Assembly: GCA_964036045.1 (NCBI GenBank)
Contig: OZ038379.1
Location: forward strand, 72,260,719-72,324,718
DNA: 64,000 nt
Direction: 5' to 3'
DNA from: Eutreptiella sp. 'Long Island Sound 2002'
Lineage: Eukaryota > Euglenozoa > Euglenophyceae > Eutreptiales > Eutreptiaceae
The notes beneath the pieces were generated by a model. The model ran no database searches. It was not told the DNA's origin and saw only the letters and a list, made by a program, of their open reading frames with translations. The stretch's first letter is position 1; each line of letters begins with the position of its first letter. This document shows positions 1-10,893 of this stretch, in pieces. The translations under genes were made by a program, and so were the position numbers.

Positions 1-1452
1 GTAGGGTGGGATGAATGGGGCGTCCCCAGAAGTGTGCGAAAGCTGGGTTTTGGTGTACCGCCATTTCTTTGATGATGGACAGTGCCCATTGGGGTTGCGC
101 CCCAACTTGTTGGGCCATGGCGGCGACGGCGTGGGCAACCGCTTTGAGGTCTGGGCTGATGCCAGGCTCGTCTGCTGGTGGTTGTAGGCCCCCTTCTGGT
201 GCAGGGTGGTGCCACCATAGGCTGTAGCCCTTTTGCGTGTTATCGTGGGGGGGGTGTACGAGGCCCTAGTGGTTGGAGATGCGGGTCTTGAGGGCTTCCG
301 CTGCCTCGCGGTGGAGGGGGCGTGTGTAGGCCCAGACTCCGGTGGGGGGGGGGGGGGGGGGCGGTGTGGGATTCGGCCGTGGCGGGGGCCCGCTCGAGGG
401 TGTGACTGGTGAGGGAGGGCCTGTGCAGCCCATCATGCAGGGAGGCGCACACGTGTGCCCACCTGTCCGCCCATCCCTGTTGGGCGCTTCCTGAGCCTGC
501 CCCTGTCGGCAGTCGTACGATGACCACGTGCCAAGGGTGTGAGCCCGGTACCACGGTGGGGGGTGTGGTGTGCTTGTGAGCGTGCAGCCATACTGCGGTG
601 TCTGCGTTTGCCGTCACGTAGTCCTCTTCCTCTGCTGTGTGCACGTTTTCAACGGTGGCCTCCCCCTCTAGGGTGAGGAGGAGCTGTGTGCCCGAGGGCT
701 GCGTGTGTGTCCCCGCGTCAGGGAGGCACAGGTACGTGAGCGCCACGGTGCCGGGGAGGATTCCCCCCCACCGTGAAGGTGCCTTCGGGTGATGCCCACT
801 GCAGGGGCAGTGTGCGGCGTCCCCGCGAGTCGTTGGTGGCATGGTAGTCCTGGGGGAGGTGACGCTTGGTGAGCCGGTGCGGCATGTGTTCATTGGTGGC
901 TGTGGGGGGGTCTCAATTACATTCTTCCGGGGGGGGTGCATCTGCGGCGTCCTCCTGGGGCTGAGCTAGCGGCAGCGCCTGTGCATTGGTTGTGGTGTCG
1001 GGTAATCTGCTGTGTGTGAGGATGTAGAAGCCCTCGGGTGTGAGTTGGAGCACGATGTCCCACCTCGCCGTCTGCTCCGGGGACCACTGGTGGGGTCAGT
1101 CCTGCGGCCGGTGGAGGGTGACTTGGTGGCCACATCCCCAGCTGTGGTAGACGAGGAGGCTGAGGATGGTGCTTTGCTCTGGGTCCTCCATGGTTTCCAC
1201 GTACGCCGTCATGTCGGTGACATCGACGGCGTACTCTTCCTCCCATTCTTGTGTGGGGGTGCCTGGAGAGGGGGCGGCGGTGGTGTACCCATGGAGCCCC
1301 GGCCCCGTGACGTCGGGCAGGTCGTGCTCGAGGGACGCCCGGTACTCGGCGGGGCCCTTGCTGGCTTCGTGGGTAGCGTGGTGGTGCCGCAGTGCGTTGG
1401 GCAGGTGTGTCCGGGGCGCCCGCTCGGGGGGCGGGGGCTGCGGGGGGGCCAT
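1..1452 (-). pseudogene. Decayed unrecognised coding region, runs off the left edge
   Basis: On the minus strand a plausible start ATG lies at 1450-1452 and opens a proline-rich N-terminus, then an acidic segment (around EEEYAVDVTDMTAYVETM). The frame meets TGA at 1096-1098 and stays coding-like beyond it (EQTARWDIVLQLTPEGFYIL) to another TGA near 921. Further down, coding-like text continues in a second frame (about 800-360) until a G/C homopolymer of about 17 bases near 346-362, and then in a third frame to position 1. I do not recognise the family. It may be a host gene or the ORF1-like protein of another retroelement. At least two nonsense codons and two frame changes mean it is not a working gene as read. 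A multi-exon gene is an alternative, but no convincing splice sites were identified. Confidence 0.4.
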
Positions 1453-1562
1453 TGTTGCTCATTGTCTCATTGTTGTTTTACGTCTTTTAGTTGTCGCAAG
1501 CAATCCGCGCCCTCCAATCTCCAGCCCAAGGTCAACCCTCCCAAAGTTCCCACCTTTCCCCC

Positions 1563-2056
1563 ATGGGCCACGACGAAGGTTTTCTGCAACCTCAATTTTG
1601 GCAACCGGAATCGGTGGAACCACAAGATGAGGGAGCGCGGACAACCGACGACCCGGAAGATGGAATCGTCTTCGAGGATGCATTTGAAACGGGCCTTAGT
1701 AGGGTCAAGGGAAAGGACGAAATGAAATCAACGGAGTGTGTGCCAGACCCCACACAACTAGCACAACCACCGCAAGTACCGCACGCGCCGCAACTACCAC
1801 TAGCGCCGGAACCAAATTTCATGGGTGAGCCACCTTTTGCCTTCCCACTCACAAGTGCAATGCGACGGGACCAATGACCGCATCCGAACACTGCAATTGT
1901 CCATGTACCACATGGCTCGCATCTCACGCTTCTCCTTATCTACCAACGATGTTATCAAAAAATGGTCAAGGCCTACGGACCGTGGGGGCCAACGTGGCCC
2001 CCACTTGGAGAGAAGGAAGCCTCCCTCAAAAAAATATTTCCACTAAACGGGTACAA
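1563..2056 (+). pseudogene. 'Gene X', 5' segment, unrecognised
   Basis: An ATG at 1563 opens a frame rich in Q, P and acidic residues (starting MGHDEGFLQPQF). It has a TGA at 1875-1877 that is one C-to-T change from CGA, and then continues in the same frame (HPNTAIVHVPHGSHLTLLL, then GPWGPTWPPLGEKEASLKKI). At 2015-2056 it enters a 42-bp stretch duplicated on the far side of a retroposed insert. After that insert the protein-level continuation (NGYKNPGVDVWC) is seen at 2205-2387 and again at 9611-9793, where the gene resumes beyond the LINE. No family was recognised. It is called a pseudogene because of the nonsense codon and two insertions. Confidence 0.4.
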
Positions 2057-2162
2057 GTGCATAAACGTGGTACAAACGTGTCCAAGTGTATATTGGGCTG
2101 GCCCTCCTGTGAACATTGATATGGTGCCTTAGAACTGTGTATGACCAAAAAAAAAAAAAAAA
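2057..2162 (+). mobile_element. 5'-truncated LINE tail with poly-A
   Basis: About 106 bp ending in 16 A (2147-2162). Positions 2077-2146 match the last 70 bp of the full LINE (9487-9555), so this is a severely 5'-truncated member of the same family. It is flanked by a 42-bp duplication (2015-2056 and 2163-2204, three mismatches), as expected for target-primed insertion. It splits 'gene X'. Confidence 0.6.
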
Positions 2163-2387
2163 GGAAGCCTCCCTCAAAAAAATATTCACACTCAACGGGT
2201 ACAAAAACCCAGGCGTCGATGTATGGTGCGCCATATATCGCGCCTGGAACCACTATAGCCTCGGGAAACACACACCGGCAGGCAGCCACGGGCCACAAAG
2301 CCCTGGGAGCTTTGAGATCGCGATTGCGCCGCGAACGTGGTACCAAGAAGAGTGCGCACACTGGTACCAAGGCCGGATCCAAGGTGT
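2163..2387 (+). repeat. 225-bp target duplication, left copy
   Basis: This stretch begins immediately after a poly-A tract and ends where LINE sequence begins. It is colinear without gaps with 9569-9793, with roughly ten substitutions. It carries part of 'gene X' (frame reading IFTLNGYKNPGVDVWC). Its equal length and exact junctions on both sides identify it as the target-site duplication of the LINE. Confidence 0.6.
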
Positions 2388-2613
2388 CCAAGGTGATAAT
2401 GAAAAAAATGATGCGTTAGCATCCATTGTTGATAACAAAAAAAATGATGATCAAAAAAAAGGTGTCAACGAAGAAGAGCCCTCGAATGTAGATCGCCTCA
2501 ATTCATGCTCTTCAACTTTCACCACTACCGGTGGGACCGCCCCTTCCCAACCTCCTATAGACTCTAACCATGATCATATTAGCGTTGGCTCCGGAGAGCG
2601 GCCCCATGATTCA

Positions 2614-4565
2614 ATGGCTGAAGATGGACATTGTGTGAGCGATTCAAGGCATGCTTTTGCCTCTCCTTCCCAAAACACAACACCCGCTAAGGTCACACGG
2701 CAAAACACACACGATGACACCGCGCAATTGCCGTATACACCACCAGGACTAGCGCCCCCATTGATTCTTGAACACAACCCAATCAAGGCCCTTGCGCAAC
2801 GGACCTTCCGCCCACAAGGAGCGTTGCCCACCGGCTTCCCTGAGTCCCGTGATATGACAAAAGATTGCCAAGGTCAAAAAATTCCGGTCAAAGGCCAAAA
2901 TAGGTTTTCCAAAATTGACATCCTTTCCCACACGCCCACCACATACCACGGTACCTCACCTCTACCACCGCCAGATCTTTTGGCAGCCCTCCCCCCATCC
3001 CCACAAATACTACTCTTTGGTGACGGACTCCCCTACCGTTGTTTCCTAAAATGTTTTTCCGTTGCCGACACGGTCAATTTTGAATGGAATAAGCTCATAG
3101 GCCTTGTCTTATTCGCCATCCTACCGAACTTCGCGCCATTTCAAGATGAGCCGCCCTTTCTATCTTACCACACGATAGTGAAACAAATTGTTGCCATGCT
3201 ACGAACGGCGAAATAACAAGACAAACCCACCACCGTTTGACTTGCCCATAACGCCCGGAGTAACGTCGCCGACGTTGAACTTGCCGCCGTGCTGGATAGG
3301 CGCATAGACCTCGTGCCCACACTCGCATTCTTGTGGCTATCGTTAGTTTGGCAACTGGTGCACATGGGAACAAGCTCTCCGACCACCCACGATGTGACCA
3401 CCTCGCCCACCCCGCTTGATCAACCCTTAGTTATTTTCCAACTCACGTCGTCCCCACTACCAAAAAACCACGTGCCTCAAACGATTGGATACTTCCCCAA
3501 AAATGTCGACCCCACCGAGCCAATCCCAGCCAATGTCCACACACCACAATCTACCCTCTTCCAGATCCGGGTTCACGTCCCGATTGACATCACAAGGGTA
3601 GTCGACGGGGTTGAGGTTAGGTGGCACATTTCTGGATCTCTTCCCCTCATGCTGATGTTGAACGGGTTAAACCCTGATGACACCTCAACGGTCTCCAAGG
3701 AACTGACCATACCGAGGATCACCAAATCCTTTTGGCCGGTGGTGGTAAACTCTGCACCCGAAGGATACAAACCTTTCGATTTTTTCGTGCCCTTTGACGT
3801 CCTGGGCAATTTTTACCACAAACAGCCAGCCCTGGTGGACATGGGCGTGTCCATTGGCCTCCCTGACCGCTCGGTCAATGAATCCGCCCTCTTCATCACA
3901 CACCAACCCCGTTTCCAAAAAGATGGGCCCCGTAGACGCAAAATGCCATCAGATGAGGTGCGTACGGCCGTGGAAGGGAACCCACCCCTGTACCGAAAAT
4001 TCGCCTTTTTTGTACTACTGAATAAATACCATGTCCTAGGAATGGTCCACGACCCCATGCTTATCCAACCAGCAGTGCAAGAAATTGAATGCCTGGGCGA
4101 AATGATTTGCGTGTCTGCCCACACGAACAACAGGGTGTTCGCCAAGGATTTTTCCCGCGAGGTCGAGCCCCCCTACGCTACCCACCCACACTCGACGTCC
4201 GCGATGTGCTGAAGTCTGCCTCCTCCTTCGGAGCGGTTGAGAGCCATCAAGTCTTCCAGCAGTCAGGCTTGCTAATGGTAAAATACCAGGCAGTGCAATC
4301 AGCAGCAACTGCTTACGGCGCCACAATGCCCGGTCCCAATTATCTGACGTCGGGCAATGCCGACAGGGATATCACTATCTCCCTTACGGACCGCATGGAA
4401 AAAGTGAAACTCATCTCGCTCCCTCAGCCTGTGCTCAACGAAACTAATTTGGCGGCAGCCACCAGTGACCTGCCCGAATTTCACATCCCTGATATAGCGT
4501 CTGCTGTTCACCCCTCCACCATCCCCTCCGCCCCACCCTCAACAGCCGGCTCTGCCTCTCCATAA
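2614..4565 (+). pseudogene. LINE ORF1 with RRM-like C-terminal region (broken)
   Basis: The frame is open upstream; the first in-frame ATG inside the element is at 2614 (MAEDGHCVSD). The protein is Pro/Ser/Thr-rich, then has a compact region at 3290-4160. The frame is cut by TAA at 3214-3216 and TGA at 3238-3240, both one C-to-T change from CAA and CGA, with coding-like sequence on either side. At 4168-4173 a run of six C marks a one-base loss: the downstream frame (LDVRDVLKSASSFGAVES) only connects if the run had seven. That downstream part has an RRM-like pattern (FGAVES, then LLMVKYQAVQSAATAYG). ORF1 proteins of LINEs bind the element RNA as a chaperone; that role is inferred here. It ends at TAA 4563-4565, just before ORF2. 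Confidence 0.6.
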
Positions 4566-4758
4566 GTCACTTAATGCATGCACTGGCCGTCCATACAGAC
4601 CCTACTTCAATGTATCACGCGCGCTCGGGCTGAACAACAACAGGTGTCCACCTTCCGCTGGATCGGTAGACGCCCTGCACACATTGCTGGTTGAACATTC
4701 CTTGTCCCGGTACACCACACGCTCACATCTCGCTCTCTGTGTCGCTTTCCATCGCCTT

Positions 4759-7700
4759 ATGCGCTCCCTGTGCGCCATAGCGTCCCTTGTCGCCACACGT
4801 GCATTGGCCCTCGCCTCATCCGCCGTTCCATTACTCTCGTTGATCAAGGCCGGCAAAACCCCCCCCATCGCATCCCAGTCTGCGCCGGTAACCCCACCCT
4901 CCACCACACACACTAGAGACCCCCCTACCCCCATGCCCCCACCGAGCCAACCGCCAGGAAACACGTCACTCACAGTATCCCACACAGGCGCCACCCTCTC
5001 CCACGCCTCCCTGAACGTCGGAGGACCTTACATTACCCGAAAACTGGTTTTGCCACCTCCTCTCGGGCTTCCAGTCTCTGCCACATACTATAAGCCTACA
5101 GGAATTCAAACCATCCCCCACCACCCACGTCAGAGACTTCGAGCGTGTTGCCCTTCACTGTGGTTTCCACCTACTACACAGCTCCCCCTCCTCCAAAAAT
5201 GGTGTTGCCTTACTTGTACACACCTCCATCTCCCCGAAGCCCCCCCCGCTGAAAGTCCACATCCCCGAAGTGCTGATCTCCACACAGCTGCACTTACACC
5301 CAGACCCGCTCATACCCGCCATGCACATTACCTCCTTTCACGGAGCATATTCCCTCAAATAAAAACGCGTATTTGAGCCCCACCTAGACGCACTACTACG
5401 CAGCTCCTACCTAATCATGGGTGACTTCAATGGCACCACACACCCCACGCACACCAGGACCCTGCGCCCCAACCTCTGGCCCTGGCTAGCGGAGAAGGAA
5501 AAGGCAGGCTCACTAGTCGACGTGTTACTCCCACAGGTGGATGGCACCCCCTACACCAGGGTGCGCCGGTTTGGTGGCACCAAGAGCTACATAGACCGAG
5601 CATATGCCACCCGGTTGTACCAGAACTCATACGAAGTGTCCTCCGCACGCGTCATTGATTTTTCTTCTGTGCACGGAACCTCCGACAACGACCCGATACT
5701 TGTGTCCACCATCCCCTGGACCGCCCCGCACCTCCCTGAACCACGATGTGCGCTCTGGAACAGACGCGACGTCCAGTTGTACCGTTCCCTCATGTCCCAT
5801 GCCCTGCATGACTGCCCTATGCCGGAAGTATACCAAGACGTCGAGTACTGCAAGCGCAGATTCACGGATTGTATGCTCTCTGCCATGAGACAGGTCAATG
5901 CTTCCCGCCCCCCCTCCTCAAGCCAGCAGGTTGACGTCTCAGACTGGCACCAGCTAGTAAAGCAATTAGCACGCCAAGCAAAACGGCGCTCCAAAATATT
6001 TTTTCGGCGAATCAAACACACCCTGCTGAGTCCCCCGACACCCTACACACTCCCTCTACCCACAAGGAAAATACAACCCATCCTCCAGCGCAACTCACCT
6101 TGGTGCATGTACGCAGCCACACACATACCACGCACGCCCACGATGCACGACGTACCGCCACCCAGCTTCAGCGAACTGCGAGCACTGGCCCGATCACCTC
6201 GGAAGAAGTCCCCTGGGCCGGACGGAGTACGCCCGTATCTCCTCTCTGTACTACCGGACCCCTGTTTTTCGGTCATCCACACTTGCCTGACCCTCTGTTA
6301 CGAGGCAGGAGATGTACCACACTCGTGGCTCGTCTCTGAGACCTTCTGCATCTACAAGGGCAAAGGTTCGTGGAGGGATCCAGATAGGTTGCGTCCCATC
6401 GCCATGAGCAACAGCGTCTACCGCCTGCTCATGCGATGGGTTTATAAGCGCGCCTACCCCCTGCTATCACCACATCTGCATAACCGCCAGTTTGGTGGAC
6501 GACAAGGAGTGTCCACAGCGCACGCCACACAGACATTCCTAAACGATATGGACACGGGCACAACGTGGGAGGCAATATACGCCTTCGACATGTATCATGC
6601 CTTCGACAGCCCGCCCAAGGTACTGATCAGGGAGGTCCTGGACTGAATGGGGACGCCACCCAAGTTACTGCTCTTAATCCAAACGGTACTTGAGTATGGC
6701 TCCACATTCATCCGGGGAGCCCCGGATGAGATCTTCCGGACCACACACGGGGTAAAGCAAGGGTGTCCACTATCCTGCTTCCTTTTTGTGCTGGTATTCG
6801 AGATACCCCCGCGCTTCCTTGCCTCACAGGGTGTCGTGTTGTCTGCCTTCGTTGATGATGTGTCAACACCAATACCCCCAAAAACCGGCCCACACACCGC
6901 AGCACTCGTCCAGCGTGGCCTGAACCTGATTGGCTGTCAACTCAACGTGTCCAAAAGTGAATGCCTGCCCCTCATCTCCCCACAACCCCCCCCCCCTCCC
7001 TCCCCAATTACTCACACCCCCTCCACCCTCTCCAGGCTGGATCCAGCTTCTGGTCACACGTGCCTTGCGAGTCCCTACCCGATTGGGCTGACACCACCTT
7101 GCATCCGATGTCTCAGGTATCACACCTCATGCACCTCGGTCACCCATTGCCTGCATACTTTCACCAGAAAGCGGGCTATAAACTGATCGCGGAGTGGGCT
7201 GCTCAGCCAATTGGCCGATCTCAGCGCACACCCCACACAAACCCTCGATAAGGTACTGCTTGTCAACACAGTCGTACTGCCCCGGCTACTGTACCGATGC
7301 GAGTGCTTCCCGCTCCTCAGTACGCGACTGCGGGAACTGTCTAATGCGCTAGAGCGCTTCGTCTTTGCGGTGTCTGGGTTACCCTCGCTGGTTGCCAAGA
7401 AAACGCTGTACACGCATCGCACACGCGGGCTTGGCCTCGGTAGTTTAGCCGTTCTGTACCCCACTCGTGTACTTGACTCCCTACACAGGAACCCCCTGTT
7501 GGGTGACATGCGAGTGGCCGCCGATACGATCTTCTCCCCCCGCACACTCTTCACGAGTGCCTTGTCTCTATTAGGACCCCCCCCCCTCATCCAGCATGCT
7601 ACCACTGACAGTGTCCTGGAGATCCAGAAGCGCATTGCACGGAGCTGTTGAAATAGCGTCAGTAGCAGGCATCGCAGCATACGTAGTACCGAATACTGGC

Positions 7701-8697
7701 CCCGCGCCCGACTGCACCTACACTGACGGCAGTCGTTTGGGATCCCCCCAAGCCTCTGGTGCCTCTGCTGTGCTATCCAACGGCCGCGGCGTCCTGTGCC
7801 GCATACCCGGTAACCCCAACTCGTACAAAGCAGAGGTGATAGGCATCCTCCTCGGCTCGTACTTCTCCCCCCCCCACGCACGCTTACGAGTGGATTGCAA
7901 GGGAGCCATTGCCTCCACGACTGGATCCAGACGCCCAGTGCGGCACTCCAGGTGGGTGTTACAAGCCAGACAATCACTCCTCTCCAAGAACCAGTCTGTT
8001 GAGTGGATTGAGGGACACACTGGCCATGTACACCAGGAGCGGTCCGATGAGTATGCAAAATATGGTTCCACCATACCCCAACCCCCCCCGGACTCCCCAC
8101 AGTCCCCCTGGGACATTGTGTATCGAGGGGAGCTTATGCTGCCCCCACATAACGTATGGACCCATGGGGTCGTCGTCCAACACTCACATGAACATTTTCC
8201 CCCCTTCCTCGTGGAATCCACTGAAATTTCGACGACTGGCATGGCACAAGTGGCTTTTTGGGCTGCAGTCCAGAAAAAATTATGCCCACTATGCTAGTTT
8301 TTGGAAAGATGAATCGTCCCCACACCCGTGCCGACACTGTCACCAACGCCACAACCTCAGCGTGCACGGCGTGCACGCCCACTGCACCCCCTCCCATCCC
8401 CTGGTCCAAGCGTGGTTGTCATCTTGGCCCCAGCCCTCCCTGCTCACCGCGTGGCGCTCTACAGCACTCCGCAGAGACCTCCGCATCGTTGGCCGGATGG
8501 CAGTGCCCGTTTCCTTGTACCGACACTTGTGCCACACCCTCGGGGGCTCACGGGCCGCTAGGAAGTGTATTGGCCGCTTTCAGGCCCAGGCACTCGACGC
8601 CGTAACCTCAGCCCTCGCCGGAGAAGTCTCTAAATCATCCCTGAAGCCGAACCCCTTCAACCCCCGAGATTGGAATCGTCCCTCCCGTCCAGTTTAA
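4759..8697 (+). pseudogene. LINE ORF2: endonuclease, reverse transcriptase, RNase H (broken)
   Basis: Order of domains: AP-type endonuclease (LTLPENWFCHLLSG near 5030, HITSFHGAYSLK near 5330, YLIMGDFNG near 5410, ending SDNDPILVS near 5690). Reverse transcriptase follows (SPGPDGVRPYLL near 6210, RPIAMSNSVYRLL near 6395, AFDMYHAFDS near 6585, GVKQGCPLSCF near 6755, AFVDDVS near 6845). RNase H comes next, with all expected acidic residues (CTYTDGS, YKAEVIG, RVDCKGA, WIEGHTG, RSDEYAK; 7715-8055). A C-terminal Cys/His cluster (PCRHCHQRHN) lies near 8330. Damage: a frameshift near 5025, TAA 5360-5362, TGA 6644-6646 inside RT, and frame changes near 6980-7210, 7640 and 8230. In life it would nick the target, copy the RNA in place and remove the template. 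The start at 4759 is the first ATG in the N-terminal frame and is uncertain. Confidence 0.75.
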
Positions 8698-9568
8698 CAC
8701 GACAAAACCCGACCAGCCCCCCCCCCCCCCCAGTGGTGTGTCAAGCGCACCACCGTCACCCGCTCTACAGGCCAATCAACCGATGTAACCGCCGCAAGGA
8801 AGCCCGTGGACCCAGATGATGCATCCAGGCACGCCCCTGCCCCCTTCACGGCCTTGCTTTTTCTCGCCGCACCGCTCTGCGATTCTTGTCTTCCACTGCA
8901 ATGCTCACCAGACCAACCAGCCGCCATGCATAAGTAGTATGCCACCCCCCACGTGCACGGCGAACTCGTCTCCCGCACGGCGCCATGATGCCCCCACACG
9001 ACTGCGCCTGCCCCTCCCCCCCCCCCCGCCACGATCTGCCGCTGTACCTTGCCTTCAGGATGGCCCTGAATTCCACGAATGAACCGCGAGTCTCCTATCT
9101 AATGTAAGTGGTTCCTGCCATCAGGGCCCTCTACATACCACAGGCATTACTGATTGCTTTCGCCCTTTTTGCAGTAGCGTTTTGCCTTGTGAGCACCCCA
9201 ACCCAGCCCCACACTGTCTCGGCAACACGCCTTGCCAGCGCACACCCCACACCACCTGCATGCATGTCCATCTCCCTATGTCTTCCTGAAGCATGACTGA
9301 ACCCCAGCACTGGTAGCTGCCAGCCCCCGAGAACCCCCACACGCTCACTTTACCCCCAGGAAGGTGAATGGGGCGATTTCTTGCGGTGATACCACCTTTG
9401 TTCATTGGCTTGCTATTTTTTGGCACGGTGTGCCCATGTCTGCGTCACAAACCGGCCAACCCACTGACCACTGACCTGGGATGTGGGTGTCCAAGTGTAT
9501 ATTGGGCTGGCCCTCCTGTGAACATTGATATGGTGCCTTAGAACTGTGTATGACCGAAAAAAAAAAAA
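8698..9568 (+). other. LINE 3' UTR and poly-A tail
   Basis: There is no conserved frame here. The C-rich tracts near 8719-8733 and 9017-9028 are typical of this element. The last 70 bp recur at 2077-2146. It ends in 12 A at 9557-9568, directly abutting the right copy of the target duplication. Confidence 0.6.
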
Positions 9569-9793
9569 GGAAGCCTCCCTCAAAAAAATATTCACACTCA
9601 ACGGGTACAAAAACCCAGGCGTCGATGTATGGTGCGCCGTATATCGCGCCTGGGACCACTATAGCCTCGGGAAACACACACCCGCAGGCAGCCACGGGCC
9701 ACAAAGCCCTGGGAGTTTTGAATTCGCGAGTGCGCCGCGAACGTGGTACCAAGAAGAGTGCGCACACCGGTACCAAGGCCGGATCCAAGGTGT
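9569..9793 (+). repeat. 225-bp target duplication, right copy
   Basis: Equal in length to the left copy at 2163-2387 and immediately 3' of the LINE poly-A. Beyond 9793 the 'gene X' frame continues, whereas beyond 2387 LINE sequence begins. This is the expected asymmetry for an insertion duplication. Confidence 0.6.
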
Positions 9794-10389
9794 TACGTTG
9801 GCCCCGCATTTGGAGACACCACGTGGGGGTCATGGAGGTCATGGAGCCCCAAGCCCAATGGCAGCGTACGCGGCCTCCCCGCAGGAGACCTAAAGGAGCG
9901 CCGCCGCCGCCCTTCGGGATGCCACGGACCCGCATTGGGGCATGTCACAGTTGGCGTCTTCGCCGCGGGGCGTGCAAATCCAGCTTGAGCACCCTCGTGA
10001 AGCGGCAACCCTCGTGGACCTGGGTGATCTCGAAGCAACAGTATTGGTGAAGCCAAGTTGGGGACTACGGATTCTTTCGGCATTGGCGGAACACATCCAA
10101 GAACGGAAAGTGGGAGTGAGCCAATGAGAAAAACGCAACAAGCGACCCCTTGCGAAGAGTGGATGATGGAGGCCCTTGAGTGATGTCCAACCACTCCCCA
10201 TCGATGCGGAGTCTAGCAAGCCCCAAGATCCGGAGGCCATCATCCCTGAAGCCCCACACTCCAACGACCCCTCCAATCGCAGGTCCCACAAAAAGGGAAA
10301 GAAGCGTCACGGCAATGAATAAGGTGAGGTGGTCGAGAAGAAATCGAAAAAGGCAAAGCATGCACACGACACCGCTGAAGAGATCCCAG

Positions 10390-10498
10390 GTGTGTTCAAT
10401 TGACTTTCAACATGGCCAATCGAACAAGTAGAATGGAATTTACTTCAATTGAACAAGGGAGCATCCACTTGGTGCACATCCACTTCGTTCGCTCGTAG
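10390..10498 (+). other. Candidate spliceosomal intron in 'gene X'
   Basis: A GT at 10390 follows CCAG, and the AG at 10497-10498 follows a T/C-rich stretch (TTCGTTCGCTCGTAG). Removing the 109 bases joins two lysine-rich frames that are otherwise out of phase, forming a glycine codon across the junction. Inference only; no transcript evidence. Confidence 0.4.
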
Positions 10499-10893
10499 GT
10501 GCGGGCTTGAGCAAGAAGGCCTTGAAGAATTTCGCCGGCTTAAAACCCAAGGAGGTGCCCAAGAAGGGAGACAAAAAGGCCATGGGTGCTCCGAAGAAGC
10601 CGAAGGGGAATGATGCTCCCAAGAAGGCAATACCGAAGCCCGCGGTAGAACCGAAGGATGAGATTGTCGAAGTGACCTCAAGCAGCGAGGAGAGAGTGGA
10701 ATGAAAGGTTTGTAATTCCTTTCATGAGATTTGTCGACAAGGGCGATTCCAAGACATCATAAAGATGAAATGGTCGTACAAGAGGCAGTATGGTGCCAAG
10801 TTCCGCAAGGCCATCTTTGGAGCAACGGTGGAATTTCCCGCATTTAAAAACATAAAAATCACCGTCGCACGGAAGATTATTCAACTTTGGTGA

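Larger units (their letters stand above)
2388..9568 (+). mobile_element. LINE retrotransposon, near full length, inactive
   Basis: The element has two ORFs (ORF1 with an RRM-like fold; ORF2 with AP-type endonuclease, reverse transcriptase, RNase H and a terminal Cys/His motif), a 3' UTR and a 12-A tail (9557-9568). It is flanked by a 225-bp target duplication. The domain order fits the RNase H-bearing LINE groups related to L1, Tad and I. Several nonsense codons and frameshifts make it dead. The 5' boundary is taken from where the duplication ends (2387/2388), so the element may be full length or slightly truncated. Confidence 0.75.
9569..10889 (+). pseudogene. 'Gene X', 3' segment: lysine-rich, probably spliced, decayed
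   Basis: The frame from the duplicated stretch continues past 9793 (VTLAPHLETPRGG) through LEATVLVKPSWGLRILSAL to a basic region (RSHKKGKKRHGNE, EKKSKKAKHAHD). A candidate 109-bp intron (10390-10498) then joins it to a strongly lysine-rich stretch (GLSKKALKNFAGLKPKEV, KKAMGAPKKPKGN) and to KMKWSYKRQYGAKFRKAIFG. In-frame stops at 9891 (TAA), 10125 (TGA), 10164 (TGA), 10320 (TAA) and 10702 (TGA) are each one C-to-T change from CAA or CGA, so the frame survives but the gene is dead. A donor-like GTGAGC at 10890 may end this exon. The basic composition hints at a nuclear protein; I recognise no domain. Confidence 0.4.

Noticed and set aside
346-362. Homopolymer G run as a regulatory signal
   Set aside because: More likely a slippage-prone tract, possibly with assembly error, coinciding with a frame change.
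2163-9793. 225-bp direct repeats as LTRs of the LINE-containing segment
   Set aside because: The left copy starts after a poly-A and lacks TG/CA ends, and both copies carry gene X coding sequence. A target duplication explains all junctions.
1875-10704. A reassigned genetic code (TAA/TGA read as amino acids)
   Set aside because: Elements A, B and C have very long frames free of TAA and TGA, so the standard code fits; the stops sit only in decayed sequences.
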